Source: Chloroflexota bacterium
GTDB taxonomy: Bacteria; Chloroflexota; Dehalococcoidia; Lucifugimonadales; JADFKI01
Reading direction: 5' to 3'
Length of the DNA stretch: 5,461 bases
NCBI GenBank assembly: GCA_009838595.1
Contig: VXRI01000301.1
Coordinates: forward strand, 1 to 5,461
In this document: one piece after another, positions 1-5,461 of the stretch
How positions within the stretch are numbered: position 1 is the first letter of the stretch
Layout of the letters: each line of letters opens with the position of its first letter
The notes under the pieces: generated by a model
The model's input: the letters and a program-made list of their open reading frames with translations, nothing else
Told to the model about the DNA's origin: nothing
Database searches by the model: none
Program-made: the position numbers and the translations under genes

Positions 1-653
1 TCAATCTCCAAAGCCCATCGTTCCTCGAAACTCAGTTTTCGAGGCTTTGACTGGGGGGAAATGCATTCGGGTCGGCTTTCCACAGGCATCAATCGCACCA
101 GAAGCGTTTTGCCGTCCTGTTGAAATCCGTGGAAGGTCAGCAGTGATATGTCCACGCCTTTGTCGGCGAGGAAATTCACTATCCGCTCTGTCCTGTCATC
201 AACTCCCAGCCCGACCAGAAACAGGCGGATAGGTGTTAGATTGTCAAGATTGTCCGCATCTGAATGCTCGGAGTACCACTCCGCGAAATCTTCTATCTTA
301 TCGATTCCATGCGCGCCTGAGTTGTCAGTGATGTGTTTGATTAAAGAGTCTGTGCTCATGCCTTCAAGATAGGAAGCATAGTCCACAATCTGAGCCACCG
401 CATCGCGTGAGAGCGCGCCGCGCTTCAACTCGAACAGCACTAGCCTGCCGTCGCTGTCCACGCCTAGCAGGTCGAGCGGGCCGCCTTCTCCTTCTGTCTG
501 CGTCTGTCGGCCCACCAGCGTCAACCCCGGCATCAGCAACTCCGGCTTGCTAACGATGTTCTCTTCCAGCCACCATTCGGAGTTGGTCCGGCTTCTAGGC
601 TGCACGTTTGTTATTTCGGAGCCTTCAATTGCCCATATCTTGATTTCGTCCAT
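1..653 (-). CDS. PD-(D/E)XK nuclease-like protein (DUF91/NucS C-terminal type), partial at left edge
   Basis: The reading frame is open from an ATG at 653-651 to the left edge, giving 217 visible residues with no stop. Residues about 58-79 form a restriction-endonuclease-fold core: GGPLDLLGVD supplies the acidic residue D61, then a short turn, then LFELKRG with E75 and K77. An AVAQIVDYASYL helix follows (86-97) with a Gln typical of motif IV in this superfamily. The pattern resembles DUF91/NucS-like proteins, in which the fold cleaves DNA. A conserved beta-rich stretch (PIRLFLVGLG, 141-150) continues the domain. The start is supported by GAGGAGAG 8 nt upstream. The start lies inside the preceding small ORF (29-base overlap), so the gene is probably translated with it and transcribed as the tail of the pyr operon. 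The natural substrate and the C-terminal part cannot be seen. The nuclease fold is fairly sure; the exact family is less so. Confidence 0.8.
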   Translation of the reverse strand, partial: MDEIKIWAIEGSEITNVQPRSRTNSEWWLEENIVSKPELLMPGLTLVGRQTQTEGEGGPLDLLGVDSDGRLVLFELKRGALSRDAVAQIVDYASYLEGMSTDSLIKHITDNSGAHGIDKIEDFAEWYSEHSDADNLDNLTPIRLFLVGLGVDDRTERIVNFLADKGVDISLLTFHGFQQDGKTLLVRLMPVESRPECISPQSKPRKLSFEERWALEI

Positions 654-801
654 TAGGGTTGCTCTCCTCAACGCATCGACAATTCTCTTTCGGCAACGAT
701 GCCAACTGCATCCGCATCAATTCTTCGTCAAGCGCCGATGATTCCTGGGAGTACACATTATCCAAAACCTCACGCACTTCCGTATCTGACATCATTACCA
801 T
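625..801 (-). CDS. Small hypothetical protein (58 aa) coupled to pyrC and the nuclease gene
   Basis: I do not recognise this protein. The ATG at 801-799 lies inside the last codons of pyrC and is preceded by GGGGAGGTG at a good spacing (8 nt). A second in-frame ATG at 795-793 forms a TAATG stop/start overlap with the pyrC stop. The product would be a short soluble protein. An acidic, probably helical stretch spans about residues 6-36 (TEVREVLDNVY, then SSALDEELMRMQLASL), followed by a polar tail with two cysteines close together in NCRC. It has no signal peptide or membrane segment. The last 29 bases overlap the start of the nuclease gene. Strong ribosome-binding sites on both sides and end-to-end overlap favour a real gene. 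The length and lack of a recognisable family leave open that it only serves to couple translation. A partner or modulator of the nuclease is conceivable but not shown. Confidence 0.55.
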   Translation of the reverse strand: MVMMSDTEVREVLDNVYSQESSALDEELMRMQLASLPKENCRCVEESNPNGRNQDMGN

Positions 802-2144
802 GGATGCACCACCTCCCCGCCAACCAGCGTCGCATGCACCCTCCCACGCAGCGTGGCGCCCTGCAACGGCGTGTTTTTGCCTTTGGACGCGAATTGCGCC
901 GTATCCACGACCCACTCCTCATCAATATCGATGATGGTGATGTCCGCTACGGCGCCTTGTCGCAGCGTGCCGATGTCGTTGCGGTGTAGGAATCGCGCGG
1001 GCGACGCAGTGAGCTTTTCGATGAGCAAGGGCAACTCTAGCGCGCCGCTGTGCACCAGTTCCATCAGTTGCCCGAGCGCCGTCTCGAACACGCTGATGCC
1101 GAAATCCGCCTCGTGGAATGTGCACTGCTTGCCGGTGAAATTGTGCGGCGCGTGGTCGGTGGCGATGAAGTCGATGACGCCGTCGCGCAACCCGGCGACC
1201 AGCGCGTTCATGTCCTTCTTTGCGCGCAATGGAGGGTTGACCTTCGCCGTGGTGTCGTAGGCGGCGGGCGTAAGCGGCGCAAACATGCAGTTGATCGAAC
1301 TGCCGTCCGCCGATCTGCCCAGCGCCGCAACGTCCGTCATCGTCAGGTGGTGCGGCGTAACCTCCGCGCTCACATTCATCATGCCGCGTTCCTTCGCGCG
1401 GCGCACCAATTCGAGCGAGCCCTCCGTGGTCAAGTGCGCCACATGGTAGCGCCCGCCCGTAAGCGCCGCGAGTTCAATGTCGCGCCCGACCATTATGTCC
1501 TCGGATGCGTTGGGTATGCCTTTTAAGCCGAGCCGATTGGACACCCAGCCTTCGTTCATGGAGCCGCCATGGAACAGCGACGGCTCTTCGCAGTGGTTGA
1601 TGACGGGCAATCCTACCGCCGAGCTGTACGCGAGCGCCTGCCGCATGATGTTCGCGTTGAAGACCGGGTTGCCGTCGTCGCTGAAGCCGATAGCGCCCGC
1701 TTCCGCAAGCTCGCCCATTTCCGCGAGTTCCGCGCCTGCGCTGCGCTTCGTTACGCTGCCGATGGGCAGCACGCGCACGGTCGCCTCGTCGCGCGCCTTG
1801 CGAAGCACATATTCTAGTGTGGCGGCTGTGTCCATTGCCGGGTTCGTGTTGGGCATCGCGCAGACGGTCGTGAAGCCTCCGCGCGCCGCCGCAAGCGTTC
1901 CCGTGGCGATGGTCTCTTTGTCCTCGAAGCCCGGCTCGCGCAGGTGGCAGTGCACATCAACGAAGCCGGGGGATACGACCATTCCGGCAGCATCAATGAC
2001 TGTGCCGTGCTCCGGCGGCGTGATGTTCTGCGCCACACCGCTTACCACGCCATTTTCCACAAGCAAGTCGCAATTGCCGTCTATGCCCTGCGACGGGTCT
2101 ATCAGCCTGCCGCCCTTGATTAACGTTATTCCGGATTGCGCCAT
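795..2144 (-). CDS. pyrC: Dihydroorotase, class I (PyrC)
   Basis: This enzyme cyclises N-carbamoyl-L-aspartate to dihydroorotate, the third step of cytosolic UMP synthesis. The 449 residues are a usual length for class I dihydroorotases of the amidohydrolase superfamily. Visible metal and catalytic motifs are: DVHCHLREPG with H65 and H67; GFSDDG (153-158), where an Asp takes the bridging role that a carboxylated Lys has in class II enzymes; INHCEE with H184; HVAHLTT (234-240); and ATDHAPH with the catalytic D330. GFTTVCAMPNTNP (90-102) is a family signature, and the C-terminal beta-domain ends near VHATLVGGEVVHPW. All expected ligands are present, so it should be active rather than a PyrC' pseudoenzyme. 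The ATG at 2144 has AGG 9 nt upstream. The gene lies 147 nt after the Nudix gene and its end overlaps the next small ORF. Confidence 0.97.
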   Translation of the reverse strand: MAQSGITLIKGGRLIDPSQGIDGNCDLLVENGVVSGVAQNITPPEHGTVIDAAGMVVSPGFVDVHCHLREPGFEDKETIATGTLAAARGGFTTVCAMPNTNPAMDTAATLEYVLRKARDEATVRVLPIGSVTKRSAGAELAEMGELAEAGAIGFSDDGNPVFNANIMRQALAYSSAVGLPVINHCEEPSLFHGGSMNEGWVSNRLGLKGIPNASEDIMVGRDIELAALTGGRYHVAHLTTEGSLELVRRAKERGMMNVSAEVTPHHLTMTDVAALGRSADGSSINCMFAPLTPAAYDTTAKVNPPLRAKKDMNALVAGLRDGVIDFIATDHAPHNFTGKQCTFHEADFGISVFETALGQLMELVHSGALELPLLIEKLTASPARFLHRNDIGTLRQGAVADITIIDIDEEWVVDTAQFASKGKNTPLQGATLRGRVHATLVGGEVVHPW

Positions 2145-2291
2145 ATGTTTAACCTGCCGTCTTGCTTGATTGTGACTGTTGTCCGTGAGCCGTTGCCCTT
2201 GATCTATCGAACGTTATTCGTCTCTCCGCTAATCTGACCGTTCCACATGTTCATTTATTTGGAAGGGATTTTGTGTGATTGGCTAGCCGTT

Positions 2292-2837
2292 CTAAACATC
2301 GTCCTCTGCCTCTGGTGAAATGGACGAACAGTCATTTTCCGCGCGGGCAGGAACGGCGTTTGCCTTTCCTAGAATCTCGGTTACATGCGGGTGAACCGGG
2401 ACATCGGGGCTGCCGTTCCACCAGACGAATTCGACCACCAACGGGTCATGCGAGATGTCCACTTCGCCATCCGCCTGCACGCTGAATACATAGTGATGGT
2501 TGTACTTGCCGTCGTGCGTGAACAGGTACTGCGAGGATGTCGCGGTGAGCGTGGTTTCTTCTTGCAGTTCGCGCGTCACCGCGGCGGCCGGTTCTTCGCC
2601 ATCGTCAATGCCGCCGCCGGGCAGCATGAACGCGGGACGGTACATATCGCGTACTAGCAGCACGCACCCATCTCGCACGATGATGGCGGTAGCCCGTTGG
2701 CGCGGCGTATCTCTCAACCTATTATCCCTCACCTGTACATAGATTTCGTACCATTCGAACCCTCTCCAGTATGTAGCGTTCTTCGTAGGGGCACCCAGCC
2801 CGGTCGCCTCTACCGCCGTTGGGCGCGGAATCGTCAA
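2292..2837 (-). CDS. Nudix hydrolase located inside the pyr operon
   Basis: This is a member of the Nudix family, which cleaves nucleoside diphosphates linked to another group. The 181-residue protein has a Nudix box at 75-97: G75, E81, then R89-E-L-x-E93-E94. The last conserved Gly of GX5EX7REUXEEXGU is Thr (EETTL). The metal-binding Glu residues are kept, so catalysis is plausible. Before the box are a beta-hairpin (ATAIIVRDGCVLLVRD, 49-64) and the typical MLPGGGID. The N-terminal 25 residues and the acidic C-terminal tail (about 165-181) look disordered. The start is a TTG at 2837 with AAAGGG 5 nt upstream; no ATG or GTG precedes the conserved region. It lies 46 nt after pyrB in the same orientation, so it is almost certainly cotranscribed. 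Substrate unknown; a nucleotide-related role is inferred only from its neighbours. Confidence 0.88.
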   Translation of the reverse strand: MTIPRPTAVEATGLGAPTKNATYWRGFEWYEIYVQVRDNRLRDTPRQRATAIIVRDGCVLLVRDMYRPAFMLPGGGIDDGEEPAAAVTRELQEETTLTATSSQYLFTHDGKYNHHYVFSVQADGEVDISHDPLVVEFVWWNGSPDVPVHPHVTEILGKANAVPARAENDCSSISPEAEDDV

Positions 2838-2883
2838 TTTCGCCCTTTGCCCACCTTTGTAAGTCTTCTCCGAAGAAGTGCAG

Positions 2884-3918
2884 CTAGACCGTTCGCGGTG
2901 TAACTGCCGCGTACAGCAGCGCCATACGCACGGCTACTCCGTGTGTTACTTGCTCTTCGATGACGGCTTGTGCGCCGTGCGCCACTTCCGGGTCGATTTC
3001 GATGCCTTCGTTCATGGGGCCCGGGTGCATTACCAGCGCTTCGGGCTTGGCGAGCTGCATGCGGCGCGGCGTGATGCCGTACATCCGTGAGTATTCGCGC
3101 AGAGTGGGCAGGTGTCCCGCTTCCTGCCGCTCCGATTGTAGGCGCAGTGTCATCACCACATCGGCGTCCGTGAGCGCGCTCTCTACATTCGTCTCGACTT
3201 TCACGCCGGCGAAGGGATGCCCGGACGTGCCGTCGTGTATGCCGTTGCCGATGCCGCCGAGGAAGTCGGACGGTATCAACGTTGGCGGCGCGCACAGCGT
3301 TACATCCGCGCCCATTTTCGTCAGTCCCCACAAGTTCGACCGCGCCACGCGGCTGTACAGCAAGTCGCCCACGATGACCACCTTCAAGCCTTCGACTTTG
3401 CCGAAGTGATCGCGGATGGTGAACAGGTCAAGCAGCGCCTGCGTGGGATGCGCGTGCGTGCCGTCGCCCGCGTTGATGACGGCGGAGTTCAGGAAGCGGG
3501 ACAGGAAGTGCGGCGCGCCCGAGTGTGGATGGCGCATCACGATGATGTCCGCGTTCATCGCCTGCAATGTGAGCGCGGTGTTGTACAGCGACTCGCCCTT
3601 TTCCACGCTGCTGCCGCTGCCGGATACATTTATCACATCCGCGCTGAGTATCTTGCCCGCCTGCTCGAACGACACGCGCGTCCGCGTGCTGGCTTCGTAG
3701 AACAGCGTGATGATGGTCTTGCCGCGCAGCGTTGGCACTTTCTTGATGTCGCGCTGCAACACCTCGCGCATCACTTCCGTGTTCTGCAGCACCACCTCGA
3801 TCTCTTCTTGCGTGAAATCGTCTAGGTCGAGGATGTGGCGCGGCGTGGCTGGTCGTGCGCCGTTCGCGGGGGACAGCGGCGCTTGGCGTACAGGCCTGCG
3901 GCGAGTTGTTGTCGGCAT
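2884..3918 (-). CDS. pyrB: Aspartate carbamoyltransferase catalytic chain (PyrB)
   Basis: PyrB joins carbamoyl phosphate and L-aspartate to give N-carbamoyl-aspartate, the committed step of pyrimidine synthesis and the substrate for the downstream PyrC. The carbamoyl-phosphate site is clear: EASTRTRVSFE with S77-T-R-T-R81, the mobile loop SSVEKGES around K107, and HPTQALLDL with H157 and Q160. The aspartate-binding domain has RLQSER (259-264) and HPGPMNEG (298-305). At 344 residues it is longer than the usual 300-315. The excess is an Arg/Pro-rich N-terminal stretch of about 26 residues before the conserved RHILDLDDFTQEEI. The ATG at 3918 has GGAG 8 nt upstream, which supports the long form. 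The gene starts 59 nt after pyrR. No pyrI regulatory chain is seen nearby. Confidence 0.97.
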   Translation of the reverse strand: MPTTTRRRPVRQAPLSPANGARPATPRHILDLDDFTQEEIEVVLQNTEVMREVLQRDIKKVPTLRGKTIITLFYEASTRTRVSFEQAGKILSADVINVSGSGSSVEKGESLYNTALTLQAMNADIIVMRHPHSGAPHFLSRFLNSAVINAGDGTHAHPTQALLDLFTIRDHFGKVEGLKVVIVGDLLYSRVARSNLWGLTKMGADVTLCAPPTLIPSDFLGGIGNGIHDGTSGHPFAGVKVETNVESALTDADVVMTLRLQSERQEAGHLPTLREYSRMYGITPRRMQLAKPEALVMHPGPMNEGIEIDPEVAHGAQAVIEEQVTHGVAVRMALLYAAVTPRTV

Positions 3919-3977
3919 CAGTCGCTCTCCATCAGGGTCTGCCCTTCGACAAGTCGGTCAAATCTTTCACTTTAGAA

Positions 3978-4641
<664 letters not shown>

Positions 4642-4645
<4 letters not shown>

Positions 4646-4676
4646 TTGCCAGCCTCTCCGGACTGAGTTAAAGGGA
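4642..4676 (-). promoter_or_regulatory. PyrR-binding RNA hairpin (anti-antiterminator) in the pyr leader
   Basis: The lower stem TCCCTT (4676-4671) pairs with AAGGGA (4647-4642). A 5' internal bulge TAACT and a 3' GC are followed by the upper stem CAGTC (4665-4661) with GGCTG (4654-4650), closed by the hexaloop CGGAGA (4660-4655). The loop fits the CNGNGA rule and the stem/bulge layout known for PyrR-binding loops in Bacillus and relatives. It begins about 17 nt after the predicted transcription start, directly upstream of pyrR. Binding of PyrR-UMP should lock this hairpin and free the downstream terminator. Confidence 0.88.
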
Positions 4677-4699
4677 CATTCTTTATATTTGCTGATACT

Positions 4700-4729
4700 A
4701 TTGTACAAGCAGCGGCGCACACGCTTCAA
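4700..4729 (-). promoter_or_regulatory. Predicted sigma70-type promoter of the pyr operon
   Basis: A TTGAAG -35 box (4729-4724) and a TACAAT -10 box (4705-4700) are separated by 18 bases on the minus strand. The -10 matches five of six consensus bases and the -35 four of six. Transcription would start near 4693, giving a leader of about 134 nt that includes the PyrR hairpin and terminator in full. No better promoter is seen between this point and pyrR. Confidence 0.65.
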
Positions 4730-4758
4730 GGAAGATTACGCGGTCTTTTATCATATCT

Positions 4759-4774
4759 ATCCTGTCCATCCTGT
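4759..4774 (+). repeat. Tandem ATCCTGT motif pair (9-base period)
   Basis: ATCCTGT occurs at 4759-4765 and again at 4768-4774. Further copies lie nearby at 4801-4807 (inverted, inside the left arm of the palindromic repeat) and 4910-4916 (direct). Short ATCCTGTNN runs of this kind are, from memory, common as dispersed intergenic sequence in several bacterial phyla. No function is known to me. The pair lies 30 bases upstream of the -35 box of the pyr promoter. Confidence 0.5.
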
Positions 4775-4790
4775 TAGTTGATAATGATTG

Positions 4791-4885
4791 GTCATTCCGA
4801 ACAGGATGAGGAATCTGAAATCGCCGTGGCAAAAGCGTTCAGATATTTCGTATTCCTCACATGGCTGCGCTGCGTTCGGAATGGC
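4791..4885. repeat. Degenerate palindromic intergenic repeat (REP/MITE-like)
   Basis: Three matched blocks form an imperfect inverted repeat. CATTCCGAAC (4793-4802) pairs with GTTCGGAATG (4874-4883), TGAGGAAT (4807-4814) with ATTCCTCA (4852-4859), and GAAAT (4817-4821) with ATTTC (4845-4849). The two inner blocks have the same 2-base spacing on both sides, while the outer junction is uneven (4 versus 14 bases). The CATTCCGA...GAGGAAT pattern resembles a widespread family of bacterial dispersed palindromes. No transposase gene is present, so it is at most a non-autonomous or decayed element. It lies between the divergent pyrR and Nudix promoters. Confidence 0.7.
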
Positions 4886-4980
4886 ATTGGAGTGTGTGCT
4901 GCTTTGTTCATCCTGTCAATTAAGGGCGAAATTAACATCGATGTATGGAATAAGTAGGAAGGGATGGGCCGCGATGCGGC

Positions 4981-5010
4981 TTGACGCGCTTTCGCGTAAG
5001 ACACTAGAAT
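4981..5010 (+). promoter_or_regulatory. Predicted promoter of the right-hand Nudix gene
   Basis: TTGACG (4981-4986) and TAGAAT (5005-5010) are each one base from the -35 and -10 consensus and are separated by 18 bases on the plus strand. Transcription would begin near 5017, about 30 nt before the proposed TTG start. A perfect inverted repeat (GCCGC-GAT-GCGGC, 4968-4980) abuts the -35 box, and CGCG-CTTT-CGCG (4985-4996) begins in its last two bases and fills the first half of the spacer. Either could be an operator, though this is unproven. Confidence 0.55.
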
Positions 5011-5047
5011 AGCGCGAAATGCGGTTCGCAAGGCAAGGAACGGCGTA

Positions 5048-5461
5048 TTGGCTGATGTGATTGAAATGGAGTCTATGGGCGGCGTGGTGACGCGGACGCG
5101 CGGCGGCGATGTGGAAGTCGTGGTCTGCGGGTTCGACGTGCAGCAAGGCAATGTCGTCTGGGGACTGCCGAAGGGAACGCCCGAAGACGGTGAGACGCGC
5201 GAACAGACCGCCCTGCGCGAGGTGAACGAAGAGACAGGTTTGCAAGTTCGCATCGAAGGCTTCGTGGGCAGCATAGACTACTGCTTCGCCCGGTTCGATG
5301 ACGGCGCGCCTTGCCACAAGGTCGTACACTTCTACCTGATGAGCGCATACGGCGGCGACTTGTCGCTGCACGACCACGAATTCGACTATGTGCGCTGGCT
5401 TCCCGTGCCGGAAGCCACGAGGACGCTGACTCACGATAACGAGGTCCGAGTTGTTAAGAAT
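5048..5461 (+). CDS. Nudix hydrolase (MutT/Ap4A-hydrolase-like), partial at right edge
   Basis: The frame is open to the right edge with 138 visible residues and a TAA in frame upstream at 4997. A complete Nudix box lies at residues 43-65: GTPEDGE, then LREVNEETGL, matching GX5EX7REUXEEXGU with all metal-binding Glu residues. WGLPKG precedes it and HKVVHFYLM follows at about 98-106. This layout is common in MutT and diadenosine-polyphosphate hydrolase relatives. DYVRWLPVPEA (118-128) is near the usual C-terminal end of the fold, so most of the protein is in view. The TTG at 5048 is preferred because AAGGA lies 8 nt upstream; GTG 5057 and ATG 5066 or 5075 are alternatives. It is transcribed away from pyrR from its own promoter. 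Its exact substrate cannot be assigned. Confidence 0.85.
   Translation, partial: MADVIEMESMGGVVTRTRGGDVEVVVCGFDVQQGNVVWGLPKGTPEDGETREQTALREVNEETGLQVRIEGFVGSIDYCFARFDDGAPCHKVVHFYLMSAYGGDLSLHDHEFDYVRWLPVPEATRTLTHDNEVRVVKN

Noticed and set aside
1477..2169. Long plus-strand open frame (230 codons) opposite pyrC
   Set aside because: It is antisense to a dihydroorotase with all motifs intact, shows no recognisable domain, and is explained by GC-rich codon bias on the other strand.
2145..2291. Gap between the Nudix gene and pyrC: possible separate pyrC promoter or a 16-codon ORF
   Set aside because: No paired -35/-10 boxes or T-tailed hairpin could be found on the minus strand, and the tiny ORF has no supporting evidence.
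2861..2880. Small hairpin (CTTCT-TCGG-AGAAG) just after the pyrB stop
   Set aside because: The stem is five pairs with no following T-run, and the downstream gene is close and codirectional, so it is not a convincing terminator.
2834..3331. Minus-strand open frame overlapping pyrB in another frame
   Set aside because: The translation is Arg/His-rich low-complexity sequence, and the overlapping frame encodes the conserved C-terminal half of PyrB.
3217..3825. Plus-strand open frame (202 codons) opposite pyrB
   Set aside because: It lies wholly within pyrB on the other strand; the product is rich in His, Arg, Val and Ala with no domain, as expected for a shadow frame.
3919..3977. Possible second PyrR attenuator between pyrR and pyrB
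   Set aside because: No CNGNGA loop flanked by matching stems and no T-tailed hairpin are present, unlike the Bacillus operon, where attenuators recur.
4792..5274. Minus-strand open frame across the intergenic region and the right-hand Nudix gene
   Set aside because: Part of it is antisense to a clear Nudix box and the rest crosses the palindromic repeat; the product has no recognisable features.

Overview
The window holds a pyrimidine-biosynthesis operon on the minus strand, with a divergently transcribed Nudix gene at the right-hand end. Reading in the direction of transcription (right to left), the order is: promoter and RNA attenuator, pyrR, pyrB (aspartate carbamoyltransferase), a Nudix hydrolase, pyrC (class I dihydroorotase), a 58-codon unknown ORF, and a PD-(D/E)XK nuclease cut by the left edge. 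The base composition (moderately high GC, TTG starts), the pyrR-pyrB-x-pyrC order and the protein sequences suggest an uncultured bacterium, possibly Chloroflexota (Dehalococcoidia/SAR202-like). This placement is a guess from general resemblance and cannot be settled from the sequence alone.

Control region (about 4558-4730). A sigma70-type promoter precedes a leader of about 134 nt. The leader holds a near-textbook PyrR-binding hairpin with a CNGNGA hexaloop, a possible antiterminator, and an intrinsic terminator whose T-run ends at the TTG start of pyrR. The right arm of the terminator also contains the pyrR ribosome-binding site. PyrR with UMP/UTP should therefore shut the operon at the level of transcription, and the same fold could block translation of pyrR.

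Operon body (1-4559). PyrB makes carbamoyl-aspartate and PyrC closes it to dihydroorotate. All catalytic motifs I would expect are present in both. A Nudix gene sits between them, where Thermus has a gene of unknown function in its pyrR-pyrB-bbc-pyrC cluster (recalled). It carries a Gly-to-Thr change in its Nudix box. After pyrC the genes are packed tightly: the small ORF starts inside the pyrC end, and the nuclease starts inside the small ORF. This suggests translational coupling and expression of the nuclease from the pyr operon. The 147-base gap between the Nudix gene and pyrC (2145-2291) holds no promoter or terminator that I can support.

Intergenic region (4560-5047, 488 bases) and right end. 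Besides the attenuator and the two divergent promoters, this region contains a degenerate palindromic repeat (4791-4885) and several copies of an ATCCTGT motif, which look like dispersed intergenic repeats. The rightmost gene encodes a second Nudix hydrolase with a perfect Nudix box and runs off the window.
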